The position numbers and the translations under genes are program-made. 45,342 nucleotides of DNA, taken from the NCBI GenBank assembly GCA_003615045.1, contig ML014261.1:1-45342 (forward strand), written 5' to 3'. Positions 10,762 to 21,621 of this stretch are shown here, piece by piece (position 1 is the stretch's first letter; each line of letters opens with the position of its first letter). The DNA is from Caulochytrium protostelioides. Lineage: Eukaryota > Chytridiomycota > Caulochytriomycetes > Caulochytriales > Caulochytriaceae. The notes under the pieces were generated by a model. It searched no databases and was not told where the DNA came from. It saw nothing but the letters and a program-made list of their open reading frames with translations.

Positions 10762-12541
10762 CGTGGCCCTGCCTCTCGTCTCGACCGCACAAGCTTGTCT
10801 CAGATGGCTCGCCGAACTGGTGGAGTCGCTGTCCTGAGAGCTCACGAGGCACAGAGGTCGTCAGCAGCAGTATCGTCACGTGAGCAGACAAAGCAGACAA
10901 GAGTCTCGACACGACCGCTGGCAACGCTGCGATAATGACGATCGGGGCTCACGACGCCAGCGGGAGGACGGACACGTCGGCGCGGCTGGAAACGACAGGG
11001 GAAAACTAGGATGGCGAAGCTGACAAAGCGCCGGTACAGCGTGGCGAGAGACATAACAGCCCACCAACGGTGATGCGCCACAGACCGACGGGAGAGGCAC
11101 GTGGCGGACGGCTCACGCACTCGTGGCGGCACGATCGGGCCGCCACCGCCTCTTGAGCTGGATGCCCGCCCCCTCATTGGACCCGGGCCCCCGCCAGCTT
11201 CGTGGTCCAAGAAAAAAGACAAGCCATCGATCCGTGTATCGATGATGGAGACTGGACGATCACGCCTGCCCTTCGGGGATCACCCACCAGAGATCGTACA
11301 AGTCCCAGACACCGCATACCGACTGCTCAATCGAACATGATGGTGCCCAGTACGCATCACAAGTTTTGTGTCGTCAGGCATGTGGGACAGTTCTGGAGGA
11401 CCCGTTTGGCCACGCCCCACAGGTCGGGGCCATCGGCCACTTCGATGAGGTTCCGGAGTGGGTTGTCGAGCACGATCCATCAAATAAAGAACTAGGTGTT
11501 GCTTATATGATGGTTTTTGTGGACAGTTTCCGCTGGTGACTGCCATGATGGGTTGCCTTGCAAGAGGCCACGCATCCTTTTTCACAAATATGAATATTAG
11601 ACGTTTCCGTCCGGTGAAGACTCCATCGATACCGAAAAACATCCATAATCATCATCTCGTCTAATTAGAAATGGAAAGTTTTCAACAAAAAGACCAAGTG
11701 CATGGTTTGGACACGTTGCTTCTACACCGGCCCATCCATCGACCCTCCGAATCGGTGTTATGAACTGAATGGTCGCGAATGGCCCTCGTCGTCTGGCGGC
11801 ACGAACGCCGCTGCAATTCTCGCTCCTTGCCCGCGCAGGCAGGAGCCGGGTTGAACCCCTTTTTCTTGTGATGATGGGCGAGCGGCATTGCCGGTGAATT
11901 TCGCGGCTCCGTGCGATGGGATCTCCTACGGGAGACGAGGGGGTCAAGGGGCGGCCGCCGCGCCGATCGAAACAGGGCAATCGAAACTCCGCTAGAAGCC
12001 CTCTCTACCGGTCGCCGTCCGGTGAAAGTAGCACGAACATGCGTCGGAGATCGGCGCATCCCCATCGCGCATCTCACCCCGATCGACCGCCTTCTCGGGC
12101 ATTCGCAATAGCATTGGCAACTGGCATCTATCGAGAGCCGCTGTGAACCGCGTGAACCGCGATCAGACCTCGTCGCGAGCAACGGGTCGCGAAATGCCAA
12201 AGCAGGCCCCTATGACGGTTATACCTGACACGATGCACGTTTGATGATTAGTCGCGCATCGCGTACTTGCAGGCGACGGATGACTAAACCAGAATGCGAC
12301 AGGAGCCTTCGTCTCGAAGCGCTGTGCCGCTAGAATCCCCTGGCATCCGCGTCGACCACATTCATTCCCATTTCAGGTGTTTTTTCTTTATATATATTTT
12401 TTTTTTCGCTTTCGCCCCGACGGGCCCCAACGCTTCGGGGAGACGCCGATCAGACGCCGATCAAAGAGGCATCGTACCTCCGATTTCCTCTGTATTAAGT
12501 CGACTCCGCCAGCGACCCGCGCAGGCGCCACCGTCGCCGCG
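10762..12541. other. Divergent intergenic region, dynein and coiled-coil genes
   Basis: About 1.78 kb between two divergent starts. No ORF shows consistent coding composition or a motif. A pyrimidine-rich and TA-rich stretch (12378-12407) lies 135-165 bp before the coiled-coil gene start and may be core promoter or an intron 3' end in the 5' UTR. No RNA gene was recognised. Confidence 0.4.
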
Positions 12542-15500
12542 ATGATGGACCCGAGCCAGTTCGAAGACTTGCAAGAGGTCTCACTGGCGCCTATGACGCC
12601 GTCCCTCGCCACGCCGCTGGCCCGACCTTACGCCATCCCCGCGCGGCTCTTCGACGGTGGCCTAGATATGAGCGGCGACGCCTCCGCCGGCATCGGCACG
12701 GTAACTGCAAACGCTACGCCACACAAGTCCGGCTTCATGGCCGGCGCCGACACGCCGATCTCGGCGGCCCCGTCGGCCAGCGGCCTGCCCGCTTGGGACA
12801 TGCACGTGGACGCCGCTCCGGGTCTCCAGTCCAATCACGCGGGCCAGCGCGGCCTCGCGTCGCCGATCATGCCGACGATCGTCACGCACCCGGCGCCTTC
12901 CGGCGGCAGCAGCCGCGACAGCCTCGAAGCTTTGCACGGCGCGGCCGCGCGCTCCGGCCTGTCGTCGCCGCGGACACCGGTGGACGGCCACGACGGGCGG
13001 GACGGCGGCGTGGACGGCTTGCCGCTGCGCACGGCGGTGTCGGCGCTGTCGACGAGCAGCACTAGTCTGCGGTCGCAGTCGGGTCCAACGTGCCATGCTG
13101 ACGCGCAGCGCATGGGCCCGCGCGCCGCGACTCCCGAAAAGCCTGCGGGTGGGAAGTGGTGGTCGAGCATGACGACGCGCGCGCAGCAGGCCGCTGAGCG
13201 CGCCTTCCAGGAAGCCCGGGCGACACGGACCGCGGCCCAAGAGATCGAGGCCTTGCGCGCCATTAATCAACATCTGGAGGGCGAGATGCAGCGCTTGAAG
13301 GAAGAGATCGACATCGCCCGCCAATCCTCGTCGCTGGTCACCGCGACGCCGGCATCACTGCAGAACGAAGAAGCTGTTCTCGCGGTTCAAGTGACCCAAG
13401 CGGAGCTGCAAACTCTCAAGGCAGACTATGCGCGCTTGTCCCAGTCGCATACGGTTCTGCAGGCCGAGCTCGCGAAGACGCAGGCCGCCGCGGCTGCCGT
13501 GCAGGCCGCCTCAACGGGCGTCGTGGCTGAGTCAAACCCGTTCTCGCCCACGGCAGCGCCTGCGACAGCGCCACTGGAAGAAGCTGTGTCGCAGCGCATT
13601 GCGTCGCTCGAGCAGGAGCGGCAAGCCATGGAGGCCAAGATTGCTGAGGCCGAGGCGCGCGAACGGGAGCTCCAAGACCAGCTCGAGCACGCGCGTCAGA
13701 CGCATGCCGCCCAAGCCGCGATCGCCGAAGTTCAGTCAAGCGCGATGGAGGAGGCGTCATCATCGTATGAGACGGCGCTGGCTCAGCGCTTGGAGGCGGA
13801 TCAGCAGACGTGGGCGGCGCAGATCGCCGAGCTGGAGGCGCAGCACCGCGTATCGGTCGAGGCGCTACGCAACCAGAATGCTCAGCTCGAGGAGCGCGTC
13901 GCGGAGCTGGCTTCGCGCGCGGACCACGAAAAGACTCAGATAGCCAAGCTCAATGCGACGCTGCTGCATACCATGCAGGAAAAGGCCGCGCTCACGGAAC
14001 AGAAGGAAGCGCTGGAAACTGCGAGTGCAACGCATCGTCGAAGTTTGGACGATCTGGCGAGCAGCCAGCAGCACCAGTGGGAAGAACGCGTTGCAGAGCT
14101 GCTGGCCCAGAAGGGCGCGGTGGAGGCTAAGTATGAACTGCTGGCGCATGAGATGGCTCGCCAGACTAGCCAACTTCACGTCGTGCAGTCGCACAACCAG
14201 GAGACGGACGAAGCGCTCGCATCGTTGACGTCGGAGATCACGCTGCTCAAATCGACCCTCAAACGGGCCACCGACGAGCGCGACAACCTCCAGACCCAGT
14301 GTGCCGAAGCGGGCAGTACCATTGGGCAGCTGCGCCAGAAGCGGGTCGAGGCAGACCAGACGATCACGCGGTTGGAAGACCAACTCGATGTGGTCGGCAC
14401 CAAGCTTGCTTCCCAGTCATCGCAGCTTGAGACTGCGGAACGCCATGTAGCTACTCTTGAGTCTGAACTGAGCACGATCCGAACCAATCTGGGCTCAAAA
14501 TTGGACGAGAAGCTGGCTGAGCTCGCATCGACGCAAGCGCAGCTCGACGAGACGCGGGAGCAGTTGTCGGAGCTACGCGATCTGCATGCCAAGTCGGAAC
14601 AGCAGCATACGACGCACCTTCGGGAGCTGAAGCGTCAAATAATGGAAGCCGAGAGTTTCCAGACCGAGAAGGATGAAATTATCCTTAGCCTCAAAGCGCA
14701 GGCCGGCCAGGCACGCGAACATCGCCAAGCGCTGCTGGCGGCACAGAGCGAGATTTCTAAGCTTCAGTCTCAGCTGCGCGAGCAGCAAGCGGCGGCCCTG
14801 GTGACCGCGGCCGACAAAGAAGCCGCGTTCGCGGTCGAGCGCGAGACGCTCCTGAGCGCCCACCAGACCGAGCTGCGGCTGCTCGAGCATAAAAACGCGG
14901 AGCTGAATGCTTTTGTGGACTCGATCAAGCGTGAGAACGAGACCTATCAAGCGAAGATCACGTCGCCGACGCGCTCGACGGCAAGTGGCGACGGGACGAG
15001 CGGCTCGCGGGCGTCGTGGTGGGGTGTTAAGGCCAACGGCGTGCACACCGTCAAGGAGCTGTTGGAACTCCGCCAGTCGAAGCAGGTGCTTGAGAGTCAG
15101 CTCCGCATTGCCAAGCTGGAGATCGAATCGCTGCGCCTCGTCCAAGAGATGGACTCGCCCGCCAAGAGCGACGCCGAGCAGCTGACGCTGACGGGCGTCG
15201 CAGCGCTGATTAAGCATGCCATGAACCAGCCGGCGGCCACGCCCACGGCAATGGAGTTCTTTTTGCGCGATGCTCTTATTAAGCAGCCACTGACTTCTGG
15301 TGAGAGCAGCGCCACATCGGTATCGCCCGCCGCTGCGGCTGCGGCGGCTGCCGCCTCGGCGTCGTCGACGCGCGCTGTGGTGCAGCTGCAAGACGCTCTT
15401 ACGCAGAGCCAGTCTGAGTGCGCGCGACTTACGCAGGAGCTGCTTACAGCGCAGGACCAGTACCAGGCGGCCCAGGAGGCTGCGCGGACGCAGCATCAGG

Positions 15501-17956
15501 CTTCGGGCCAGCGACAGCGCGCTGAACTGGCACAGCTTCATGATCACGTGGCCGAGCTTGCCACTCAGGTTTCAAAGTTGACGGTGGAGCGCGACCATTC
15601 AAAGCAGCAGTTGCTAGAGGTGCAGCAGACCTTGGAGGCCAAAGTTGCGGCCTCTGCCTCGTCAGAAGCCTCAGCCATCGAGATGGTGACCAAGACGACG
15701 AGGGATGTGGCCGTGTCGCCGGTGTTCATGATGATGTCTGCCGCGGACGCCGAGACTGAGACCGAACGCGAGACCCAGACTCCGGGCAACCCCGTAGCGG
15801 AAGCAAAGGCGGAAGTCAAGGCGGAAGCCGAAGCTAAAACTGAAGCTGAAGCCGAGATGAAGGCCAAGTTTGTGGCCGATGCGGCAGTTGCAGCGGTCCA
15901 GCTTGAAGAACGCACAGGCATCATTAAGGCGCTGCAAGCCGAGAATGCTCAGCTCCAGGCTCGGCTGGAAGCTGCGCAGTTCCACGCCGTCGGGGTCACA
16001 CCTGCCTTCGCGGTCGATGCGGCCACAGCCGTCACGCCGGGCTCCGAGGGTCTGCCCGGGATAGTGGACCGTGAGGATCCCGCGGTCATTGTGGCCGCAC
16101 TGCGCGCAGAGAACGAGAACTTGAAGGACGCCCTGGCCAACGTCGAGCTGACGCTCGTGCGCGTGCGCCGTGAGGCGCGCAAAGCGATGAGCGCGAGCGC
16201 CAGTGGAAGCCATTCGGCACTGCCTTCGCCAACGCACGGCGACGACGCCCAGCCAACATTGACTGCGGCCGCTCAGGCCGCTTCTCTGCGGCAGGAGGTC
16301 GATGCCGCCCAGCAGCAGATCGTTGATCTACAGCACCAGCTCCGCGACGTGCTCGCGCAACGTGACGCTGCGGCGTTGCCGACGCAGATGAAGGAGCTGC
16401 AGGACCAGCTCGAAGCAGCGCAAGCCCGACATGCCGACGACGTCGCGTCGCTGACGGCACAGCTGGAACGGATGCAGCGCGAATCGGCGGTAGCGGCGGC
16501 GTCCATGGCGTCGCGAGCATCGTCCGCCGACACGGATCGAGCAGAGGCCACGGCACGCATGGCAGCCCTCGAGGCGACAATCGAGGAGGCGACCCGTCGG
16601 CACCACGCCGAGCGGGCCGCGCTCCTTGCCGCGCACGCGGAAGCCACACAGGTGTTGGAGACGCAAGTCGCGCAGTTGGAGCAGGAATTGGAGGCGCGCC
16701 AGTCGGAAATTGCGCGACTGAAGGCACGTGTCACGGACCTGGAGGCGCAGATCGCGTCGGCGTCGGCGTCGGATGACGCGCAACTCGCCCAGATGCGTCA
16801 GCAAGCATCGGAGCTGCATGCGCAGCTCGAAGCCGAGTGCGGTCTGCGCCACGCTGCTGAAAGTCGCGCCGCGGCCCTGACCACCGATCTCCTCGCGCGT
16901 GAGCAACTCGTGCAGCAGCTCGGCCAACAGAACGCTGAGCGCGAAGCCGCACAGAAGCACTTGCGCGCTGCGCAGCTCCAGGTCGGCGAAATGGAGACCC
17001 AGATTGCGTCACTGCAAGCAACGATGACTTCGCTGGAGGCTGCGCACGAAGACAAGAACAAGGCCGAGCAGACGCTTGTGGAAGATCTCGCGAACGCCGA
17101 GACGCAGCTGGCCCAGCTCCGCGAGACCTTGACGGAGCGCGAGCGCACGCTGGCGGAGCGCGCGGCCGATATGGCGACGCTGCAGGCGACCCTGGCTCAG
17201 CACGAAGCGACCGCCGCGGCGTCGTCCGCCGCATCGGCTGCTGCGGCAAGTCTTAGCCCCGAAGCTGTCAGCGCACTGCAAACCCGTGTCGCGCGCTTGA
17301 AGGCCGAGCTCGTCTACCACGACCGCCAAAACGGTCTTCTTATCAAAGACCTGCGCAAGCAGCTCCAGCGTGAGCGCCGTAGTGGGACCGCCGACGGCGG
17401 CCTCAGCGACGTGGCGACCGCATCAAGCATCATGCACGGCCGCGCCGCTTCCGCCAATGCGGCGATTGCGCGCCACGCCACTCACAGCGGTGGCACTAGC
17501 AGCGACGGCGACATCCAAGCGCTGCAAGCGCGTAACGCGCTGCTGACCGAAGAGCTTGAGATTAAGTCGCAGATGGTCCGTCACGCTATGCTGCGCGAGC
17601 ACCTGCACCAGCTGCAGCCCGAACCGCCGCGCGGCCCCCATGCCGTCCAGGTCAGCACGCTGCTGAGTCCGACCGCGATGCAGAAGATGGACCCGGTGCT
17701 CCTGAGCGAGGTCAATATGCGCATGCAGCGGTTGCTCGAGGAAGTCACGATGAAGGTCATGACCTTGGAGGAATCGATGCGAGCCCTGGGTGGCGGGGCC
17801 CCGTCCAACGCTAATGCGAGTGGCGCACATGGCACTCCCAGTCCGACGCACGCGGCAGCCTCCCCCCGCTTACACGGCATGCCCTCCCTATCCTCGGCAA
17901 CCGAGCCGTCGATGCGTGGCTTGACGCGCCACGACCGCGGCGACAGTTTTCTGTAG
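12542..17956 (+). CDS. Giant coiled-coil protein with GRIPAP1/GRASP-1-like tail
   Basis: Single-exon ORF of 1,804 aa. Residues 1-200 are disordered and Ser/Pro/Ala-rich. From about residue 210 to 1600 the chain is almost continuous heptad coiled coil, broken by Ala/Ser linkers (near 15325-15370 and 17215-17250). The C-terminus keeps three blocks in the same order as animal GRIPAP1: LLIKDLRKQLQRERR (about residue 1600), ALLTEELEIKSQMVRHAML (about 1665) and EVNMRMQRLLEEVTMKVMTL (about 1720). GRIPAP1 is a Rab4 effector on recycling endosomes, so an endosome or Golgi tethering role is inferred. No C-terminal GRIP domain is visible. The ATG at 12542 starts the plausible protein; the frame runs back to 12377, but that part encodes an unlikely Phe/Arg-rich leader. 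It could be another golgin. Confidence 0.88.
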   Translation: MMDPSQFEDLQEVSLAPMTPSLATPLARPYAIPARLFDGGLDMSGDASAGIGTVTANATPHKSGFMAGADTPISAAPSASGLPAWDMHVDAAPGLQSNHAGQRGLASPIMPTIVTHPAPSGGSSRDSLEALHGAAARSGLSSPRTPVDGHDGRDGGVDGLPLRTAVSALSTSSTSLRSQSGPTCHADAQRMGPRAATPEKPAGGKWWSSMTTRAQQAAERAFQEARATRTAAQEIEALRAINQHLEGEMQRLKEEIDIARQSSSLVTATPASLQNEEAVLAVQVTQAELQTLKADYARLSQSHTVLQAELAKTQAAAAAVQAASTGVVAESNPFSPTAAPATAPLEEAVSQRIASLEQERQAMEAKIAEAEARERELQDQLEHARQTHAAQAAIAEVQSSAMEEASSSYETALAQRLEADQQTWAAQIAELEAQHRVSVEALRNQNAQLEERVAELASRADHEKTQIAKLNATLLHTMQEKAALTEQKEALETASATHRRSLDDLASSQQHQWEERVAELLAQKGAVEAKYELLAHEMARQTSQLHVVQSHNQETDEALASLTSEITLLKSTLKRATDERDNLQTQCAEAGSTIGQLRQKRVEADQTITRLEDQLDVVGTKLASQSSQLETAERHVATLESELSTIRTNLGSKLDEKLAELASTQAQLDETREQLSELRDLHAKSEQQHTTHLRELKRQIMEAESFQTEKDEIILSLKAQAGQAREHRQALLAAQSEISKLQSQLREQQAAALVTAADKEAAFAVERETLLSAHQTELRLLEHKNAELNAFVDSIKRENETYQAKITSPTRSTASGDGTSGSRASWWGVKANGVHTVKELLELRQSKQVLESQLRIAKLEIESLRLVQEMDSPAKSDAEQLTLTGVAALIKHAMNQPAATPTAMEFFLRDALIKQPLTSGESSATSVSPAAAAAAAAASASSTRAVVQLQDALTQSQSECARLTQELLTAQDQYQAAQEAARTQHQASGQRQRAELAQLHDHVAELATQVSKLTVERDHSKQQLLEVQQTLEAKVAASASSEASAIEMVTKTTRDVAVSPVFMMMSAADAETETERETQTPGNPVAEAKAEVKAEAEAKTEAEAEMKAKFVADAAVAAVQLEERTGIIKALQAENAQLQARLEAAQFHAVGVTPAFAVDAATAVTPGSEGLPGIVDREDPAVIVAALRAENENLKDALANVELTLVRVRREARKAMSASASGSHSALPSPTHGDDAQPTLTAAAQAASLRQEVDAAQQQIVDLQHQLRDVLAQRDAAALPTQMKELQDQLEAAQARHADDVASLTAQLERMQRESAVAAASMASRASSADTDRAEATARMAALEATIEEATRRHHAERAALLAAHAEATQVLETQVAQLEQELEARQSEIARLKARVTDLEAQIASASASDDAQLAQMRQQASELHAQLEAECGLRHAAESRAAALTTDLLAREQLVQQLGQQNAEREAAQKHLRAAQLQVGEMETQIASLQATMTSLEAAHEDKNKAEQTLVEDLANAETQLAQLRETLTERERTLAERAADMATLQATLAQHEATAAASSAASAAAASLSPEAVSALQTRVARLKAELVYHDRQNGLLIKDLRKQLQRERRSGTADGGLSDVATASSIMHGRAASANAAIARHATHSGGTSSDGDIQALQARNALLTEELEIKSQMVRHAMLREHLHQLQPEPPRGPHAVQVSTLLSPTAMQKMDPVLLSEVNMRMQRLLEEVTMKVMTLEESMRALGGGAPSNANASGAHGTPSPTHAAASPRLHGMPSLSSATEPSMRGLTRHDRGDSFL

Positions 17957-18127
17957 CACTATTTTCTGCCATCGCCATCGTCGACAGCGCATCACATGTT
18001 ATGGTTGTAATAATTTAAGAAAGAGTGTCATCGAAATCGAATTCCCGCGACCAGAAAAAGACAGTAGCGTCACGATCATCCGTCAGACCGCTTTGGCCGT
18101 GAGACCATAGTGGAAGAGGAGGCTCGC

Positions 18128-18946
18128 TTAGCGGGCCTCGAATTGGATCACTAATCGTGACAACAATTCGATGGAGCGAATTATCGACGCCGAACATAAG
18201 AGACATGTGAGTGGAAGTTAGTATGAGCATCCTCGGAGTATCCCTCAGCAATTGAGCACGCTAGCGGTTGGCTGTTTGCCAAACCGAAAGCACACGCTCC
18301 CGCGACGAGGATCGGAAGCAATCGTCAACTTACTGCGGGTGGTGCGCTTCTTGTACATGATGCGGTGACCGCAGTCACGGCATCGGATGGGCTCACGCGG
18401 TTTGATTTCGTTGTCAACGCCGCATTCTGCGATGGTTTCCGCCATCATGAGGAAACCATCAATAACGGCATCGTTGCACCACATTGGGCATGAATTCAGA
18501 AAAAAAAAACAAGGCTATGGATGAGTATATGATATCACATTGCGTCGTCTCGACATCGACAACAGTATGACACGGAAATGGGGAGACCTGCCCGAGAAAA
18601 ACTCCGCTGCCCCCAGGAGGATCGTTGTAAGCGCATCCCCCGGGATCAACCCGAGACAGATTGCCGCACGGCAGCATCAGGGGGTGTTGATCCGTCTGTG
18701 CGCATCTGTCAATAAGCGGGATTCAGAAGAGCACACGGAAGGGGCGGCGCTATCGACATCAACGGGAGTCGCTATCGACAAGACCGTCACTCCGTGTTCG
18801 GTCACGAGCTGGTTAGCGCGCTTCACCAAGGATTACGGAGGCAGGGTCCCCAGGCGTTCGGTGGTCTCTCTTCATTAGGAGACAGCAACGTTACCGCCGC
18901 AGACGTAGGTGACCTCATTGGTCTGCTGGGGCTCTTGGTAGCTCAT
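18128..18946 (-). CDS. RPB12: RNA polymerase I/II/III subunit RPB12 (ABC10-alpha)
   Basis: This small zinc-binding subunit is shared by all three nuclear RNA polymerases. Exons: 18946-18895, 18426-18334 and 18150-18128, 55 aa. Exon 1 ends TYVCG; exon 2 continues [20 protein letters not shown] and [11 protein letters not shown]; the last exon completes MIQFEAR, matching the yeast ending MVQFEAR. The four zinc cysteines are in CxxC (CGEC) and CRDC. All three phases fit, with phase-1 joins at both introns. The first intron is 468 nt and the final exon only 23 nt including the stop, so a simple ORF scan would miss both ends of the gene. It converges on the coiled-coil gene (172 bp between stops). 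Confidence 0.95.
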
Positions 18947-19414
18947 GGTGGCAGATGAAGCAGTTCGCAACGAGAGAAGCAGCGTCAGGAAAGGTTGGTG
19001 CAGCAGAGCGTGACGTGGCGCGGTCGCAGGAAGCCGGTGGCGGAGATGCGATATGTGACGATATCCCAGCCATACGCACGGATCCAGCTTGTCCGCAGGG
19101 CGGCAGGAAGCGTATCTGGCGGGGTGCTCATCGCTAGGATGAAGAGATAGCGCTGCGGGATCAGGCAAGCATAAACCGAGGCGCGCTTGGCCCGCTATGG
19201 AACTCCGCGCCCTTCCACTTTTGCCACATCAGCACACCAAGGGGTGGACTGCGGCGGCGCCGGCGGCGCCGGCGGCCAAGCCACGAGACATGTTGGCTGC
19301 CTCATCTTAAGAAATGGCTCAGCATTCATATGCATATAAGATTTATCGCGAGCTTGATTCAGTAGCACCGATCCGGGATGATCCGGGATGAGCTACGAGA
19401 TCACATGAGTCTGC
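18947..19414. other. Intergenic, ferrochelatase to RPB12
   Basis: About 470 bp that should contain the RPB12 promoter and the ferrochelatase 3' end. It has a GC-only run of GGC/GCC triplets (about 19250-19275) and an imperfect direct repeat GATCCGGGAT twice at about 19370-19390. No gene seen. Confidence 0.4.
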
Positions 19415-20695
19415 TTACAGAGTTGATTCGGAGGATGTACAGGGACCGCTGGACTGAAAGAAAGCCTTCGTTTCCGCGCACTTGGGATTGGTGCACTGCG
19501 GACACCGGAGGCCGAGCTGGTGGTGGGCCGGCTGCGCGGGCTGGGCCAAGCGGCCACGGACGAGATCGACGAGGGCATCGATGAACACAGGACTGTCATT
19601 CAGCGACTCAGCGCGGTGCAGCGTGACACCCGCCTCGGCCGCGAGGTGCTGGTTCTCTACATCGAGCTCATACAGCGTCTCGATGTGGTCCGAGACGAAC
19701 GCGATTGGCACGAGCAGCAGGTGTTTCTGGCCCTGCTTGCCATACCCAGTAATGGAGTCAGCGGTTTGGGGCCCAAGCCACGGCTGTGGCCCGACCTGGC
19801 TCTGCCACACGAGCCGGTACGGATTGCGGAACTGGAGGCGGGCCATCACGGCATGGACGGTGGCGGCGACTTCCTGCGGGTATGGGTCGCCACGGTTGAC
19901 CACCGTCATGGGCAGCGAGTGGGCCGAAAAGAGGATCGGCACATTGGCACGCTCCGCTTCCGGCACCGCCTCCAGCGCCTTCTCGACATGCTGGGCAAAG
20001 GCCTCCACGAGCCCCGGATGCGTGGGCCAGCGGTCGATGCACTGCCATGCAATGTCGCCTGCGGGGTCGATCTGCATGAGCTGCTTATGAAGCTCGTTCA
20101 GGCTGCTGCCGGTCGTGGAGCACGAGTACTGCGGGTAGCACGACAGCGCCACGGCACGGCGGACGCCGTCGCGCTTCATCTGCTCAAGAGCGACCTCACT
20201 GAGCGGCTGCGCATAGCGAAACGCCACATAGGGTTTATGCGGTGCCGTGGCGGGGTGGACGCGGTCGAGCTCGGCGCAGAGCAGCTGGCCCTGCCGCTCG
20301 GTCCAGTGGCGGATCGGCGAGCCGCCGCCCATTTGCGCGTACTGTTGCTTGATACTCGGCGTGCGGCGGCGCGCGATCCACGGCGCGAGCCGCTTCTGAA
20401 ATGGCAGCGGAATCAGATCGTGGTCGCTGAACAGCCGGAATAAAAACGGGTAAACTTCATCCTGGTCGGCAGGACCGCCCATGTTAAGCAGCAACACGCC
20501 TGTCGGCGGCTTGGCCGTCGAAGGCGCCGCCGCGGTCGCCGCGGACGCCGCAGAAGCCGCGGCAGGTGATGACGGCGCGTGCAGCCCGCGACGCGCTGCC
20601 GTGCACGGCAACGGAAGCTGGGCAGGAACAACATGCCGAGTGATGGCGGCGGCGGCGGCGCGTGACCGCCATAAGGAAGCGAAGGCGCCCGACAT
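19415..20695 (-). CDS. HEM15: Ferrochelatase, mitochondrial
   Basis: The enzyme inserts Fe2+ into protoporphyrin IX, the last step of haem synthesis, at the mitochondrial inner membrane. The 426-aa ORF begins MSGAFASLWRSRAAAAAITR, a typical Arg/Ala presequence; I chose this ATG over a methionine 25 codons upstream. Family blocks: GVLLLNMGGPADQDEVYPFL (from residue 66), GGGSPIRHWTERQG, PQYSCSTTGSSLNEL, LFSAHSLPM with catalytic His259, and SDHIETLYELD with Glu339. The C-terminus CPQCTNPKCAETKAFF supplies Cys398, 401 and 406. With Cys192 these match the [2Fe-2S] ligands of animal ferrochelatases, which S. cerevisiae HEM15 lacks. The tail after this is short. No intron needed. Confidence 0.98.
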   Translation of the reverse strand: MSGAFASLWRSRAAAAAITRHVVPAQLPLPCTAARRGLHAPSSPAAASAASAATAAAPSTAKPPTGVLLLNMGGPADQDEVYPFLFRLFSDHDLIPLPFQKRLAPWIARRRTPSIKQQYAQMGGGSPIRHWTERQGQLLCAELDRVHPATAPHKPYVAFRYAQPLSEVALEQMKRDGVRRAVALSCYPQYSCSTTGSSLNELHKQLMQIDPAGDIAWQCIDRWPTHPGLVEAFAQHVEKALEAVPEAERANVPILFSAHSLPMTVVNRGDPYPQEVAATVHAVMARLQFRNPYRLVWQSQVGPQPWLGPQTADSITGYGKQGQKHLLLVPIAFVSDHIETLYELDVENQHLAAEAGVTLHRAESLNDSPVFIDALVDLVRGRLAQPAQPAHHQLGLRCPQCTNPKCAETKAFFQSSGPCTSSESTL

Positions 20696-21138
20696 GATCC
20701 GGAATGGGCGCCACTCCTTCTGTGCGGGAGATTGAACACCGCCGTTCGGTGAGATCTGGAGTAGAATCAATAACAGTCAGAATGGGACGGGCGGGAGGAC
20801 GCCGCTTGGGGGAAAGCGGGCTTGGCATGAAGCGTTGGGACCCTGAGCCATGCCACGTCGTCCCTCGGCCACCTGGCATCCTTCATACCGCATCGCCAGC
20901 TTCAGCAGCAATCGACATGCGTCGGCAGGATCGATCAGGTCCTTATATAGTCGTCACGTTGCCAGGCATCGACCCGAACGTCGGCAGCAGTGCCCGTGAC
21001 AGCGGCGCCCAGGGTCATCGCGGTAGGTCCGACGGGTCCACTTCGCCCGATAGCGCCAGTGTGCGGCGGCCTTCGCGCCTTTGCTCTGATCGAGAAGAAA
21101 AAGAGCAAACCCCAGAAGAACGGTCGCGTCACTTCGCT

Positions 21139-21621
21139 TCACCAGACGTTAAAGCTGCTCGACGGCAAGCCACGGGGCGCCCCGCCCAGCTCGGGCCTTC
21201 CCCCGGGGCTCTCCCATCGTTCAGCATCGCCGTTGCCGCCGCCATCGCCGCCCACGGCCGCGCCGTCGGCGATCCTTGACCGACCATCGGCCACGGTCGC
21301 CGGCGCGGACGCCATCGCTTCGCACGCACGACGGCGGTGCATCGACGCGCTCCGGCCGAGGCCGCCTCGAAGCGGGCGGGAGCCGCGCCGGTTTGGCGGC
21401 CACACAGCGGCGGTGGCGCTGGCGGGCCAGGTCGCCGCCAGGGAGAACGCGTAGGGCACGGTCTCGTCGGCGCTGGCGATGGCGATGGCGTCGGCCATGG
21501 CGCAGCGTCGCGCCGGTCGCTGCGCCCGTTGCCGGATCGGATGCGCTCTACGCCACGCAGCATGCCGCACGGAGATCGCACCCAGGCAGGGCGCGTCGGT
21601 GGTGGCGACGGCGTCGAGCAT
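21139..21621 (-). CDS. Possible hypothetical protein
   Basis: An ATG-initiated minus-strand ORF of 160 aa with G/C at most third positions, which fits local coding style. The product is rich in Ala, Arg, Gly and Pro (MADAIAIASADETVPYAFSL near its middle) and shows no domain I know. It sits between the divergent ferrochelatase and PDI-like starts, where promoter sequence is also expected. Overlapping frames on both strands are open as well because the region is GC-rich, so this may be a chance ORF. Start could equally be the internal ATG near 21498. Confidence 0.25.
   Translation of the reverse strand: MLDAVATTDAPCLGAISVRHAAWRRAHPIRQRAQRPARRCAMADAIAIASADETVPYAFSLAATWPASATAAVWPPNRRGSRPLRGGLGRSASMHRRRACEAMASAPATVADGRSRIADGAAVGGDGGGNGDAERWESPGGRPELGGAPRGLPSSSFNVW

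Noticed and set aside
12377-12541. N-terminal extension of the coiled-coil protein
   Set aside because: The extension is Phe/Tyr/Arg-rich nonsense over a pyrimidine/TA tract; MMDPSQFEDL at 12542 is a better start.
14573-15547. 324-aa minus-strand ORF inside the coiled-coil gene
   Set aside because: Leu/Arg-rich reverse reading of heptad-repeat coding sequence, a common artefact.
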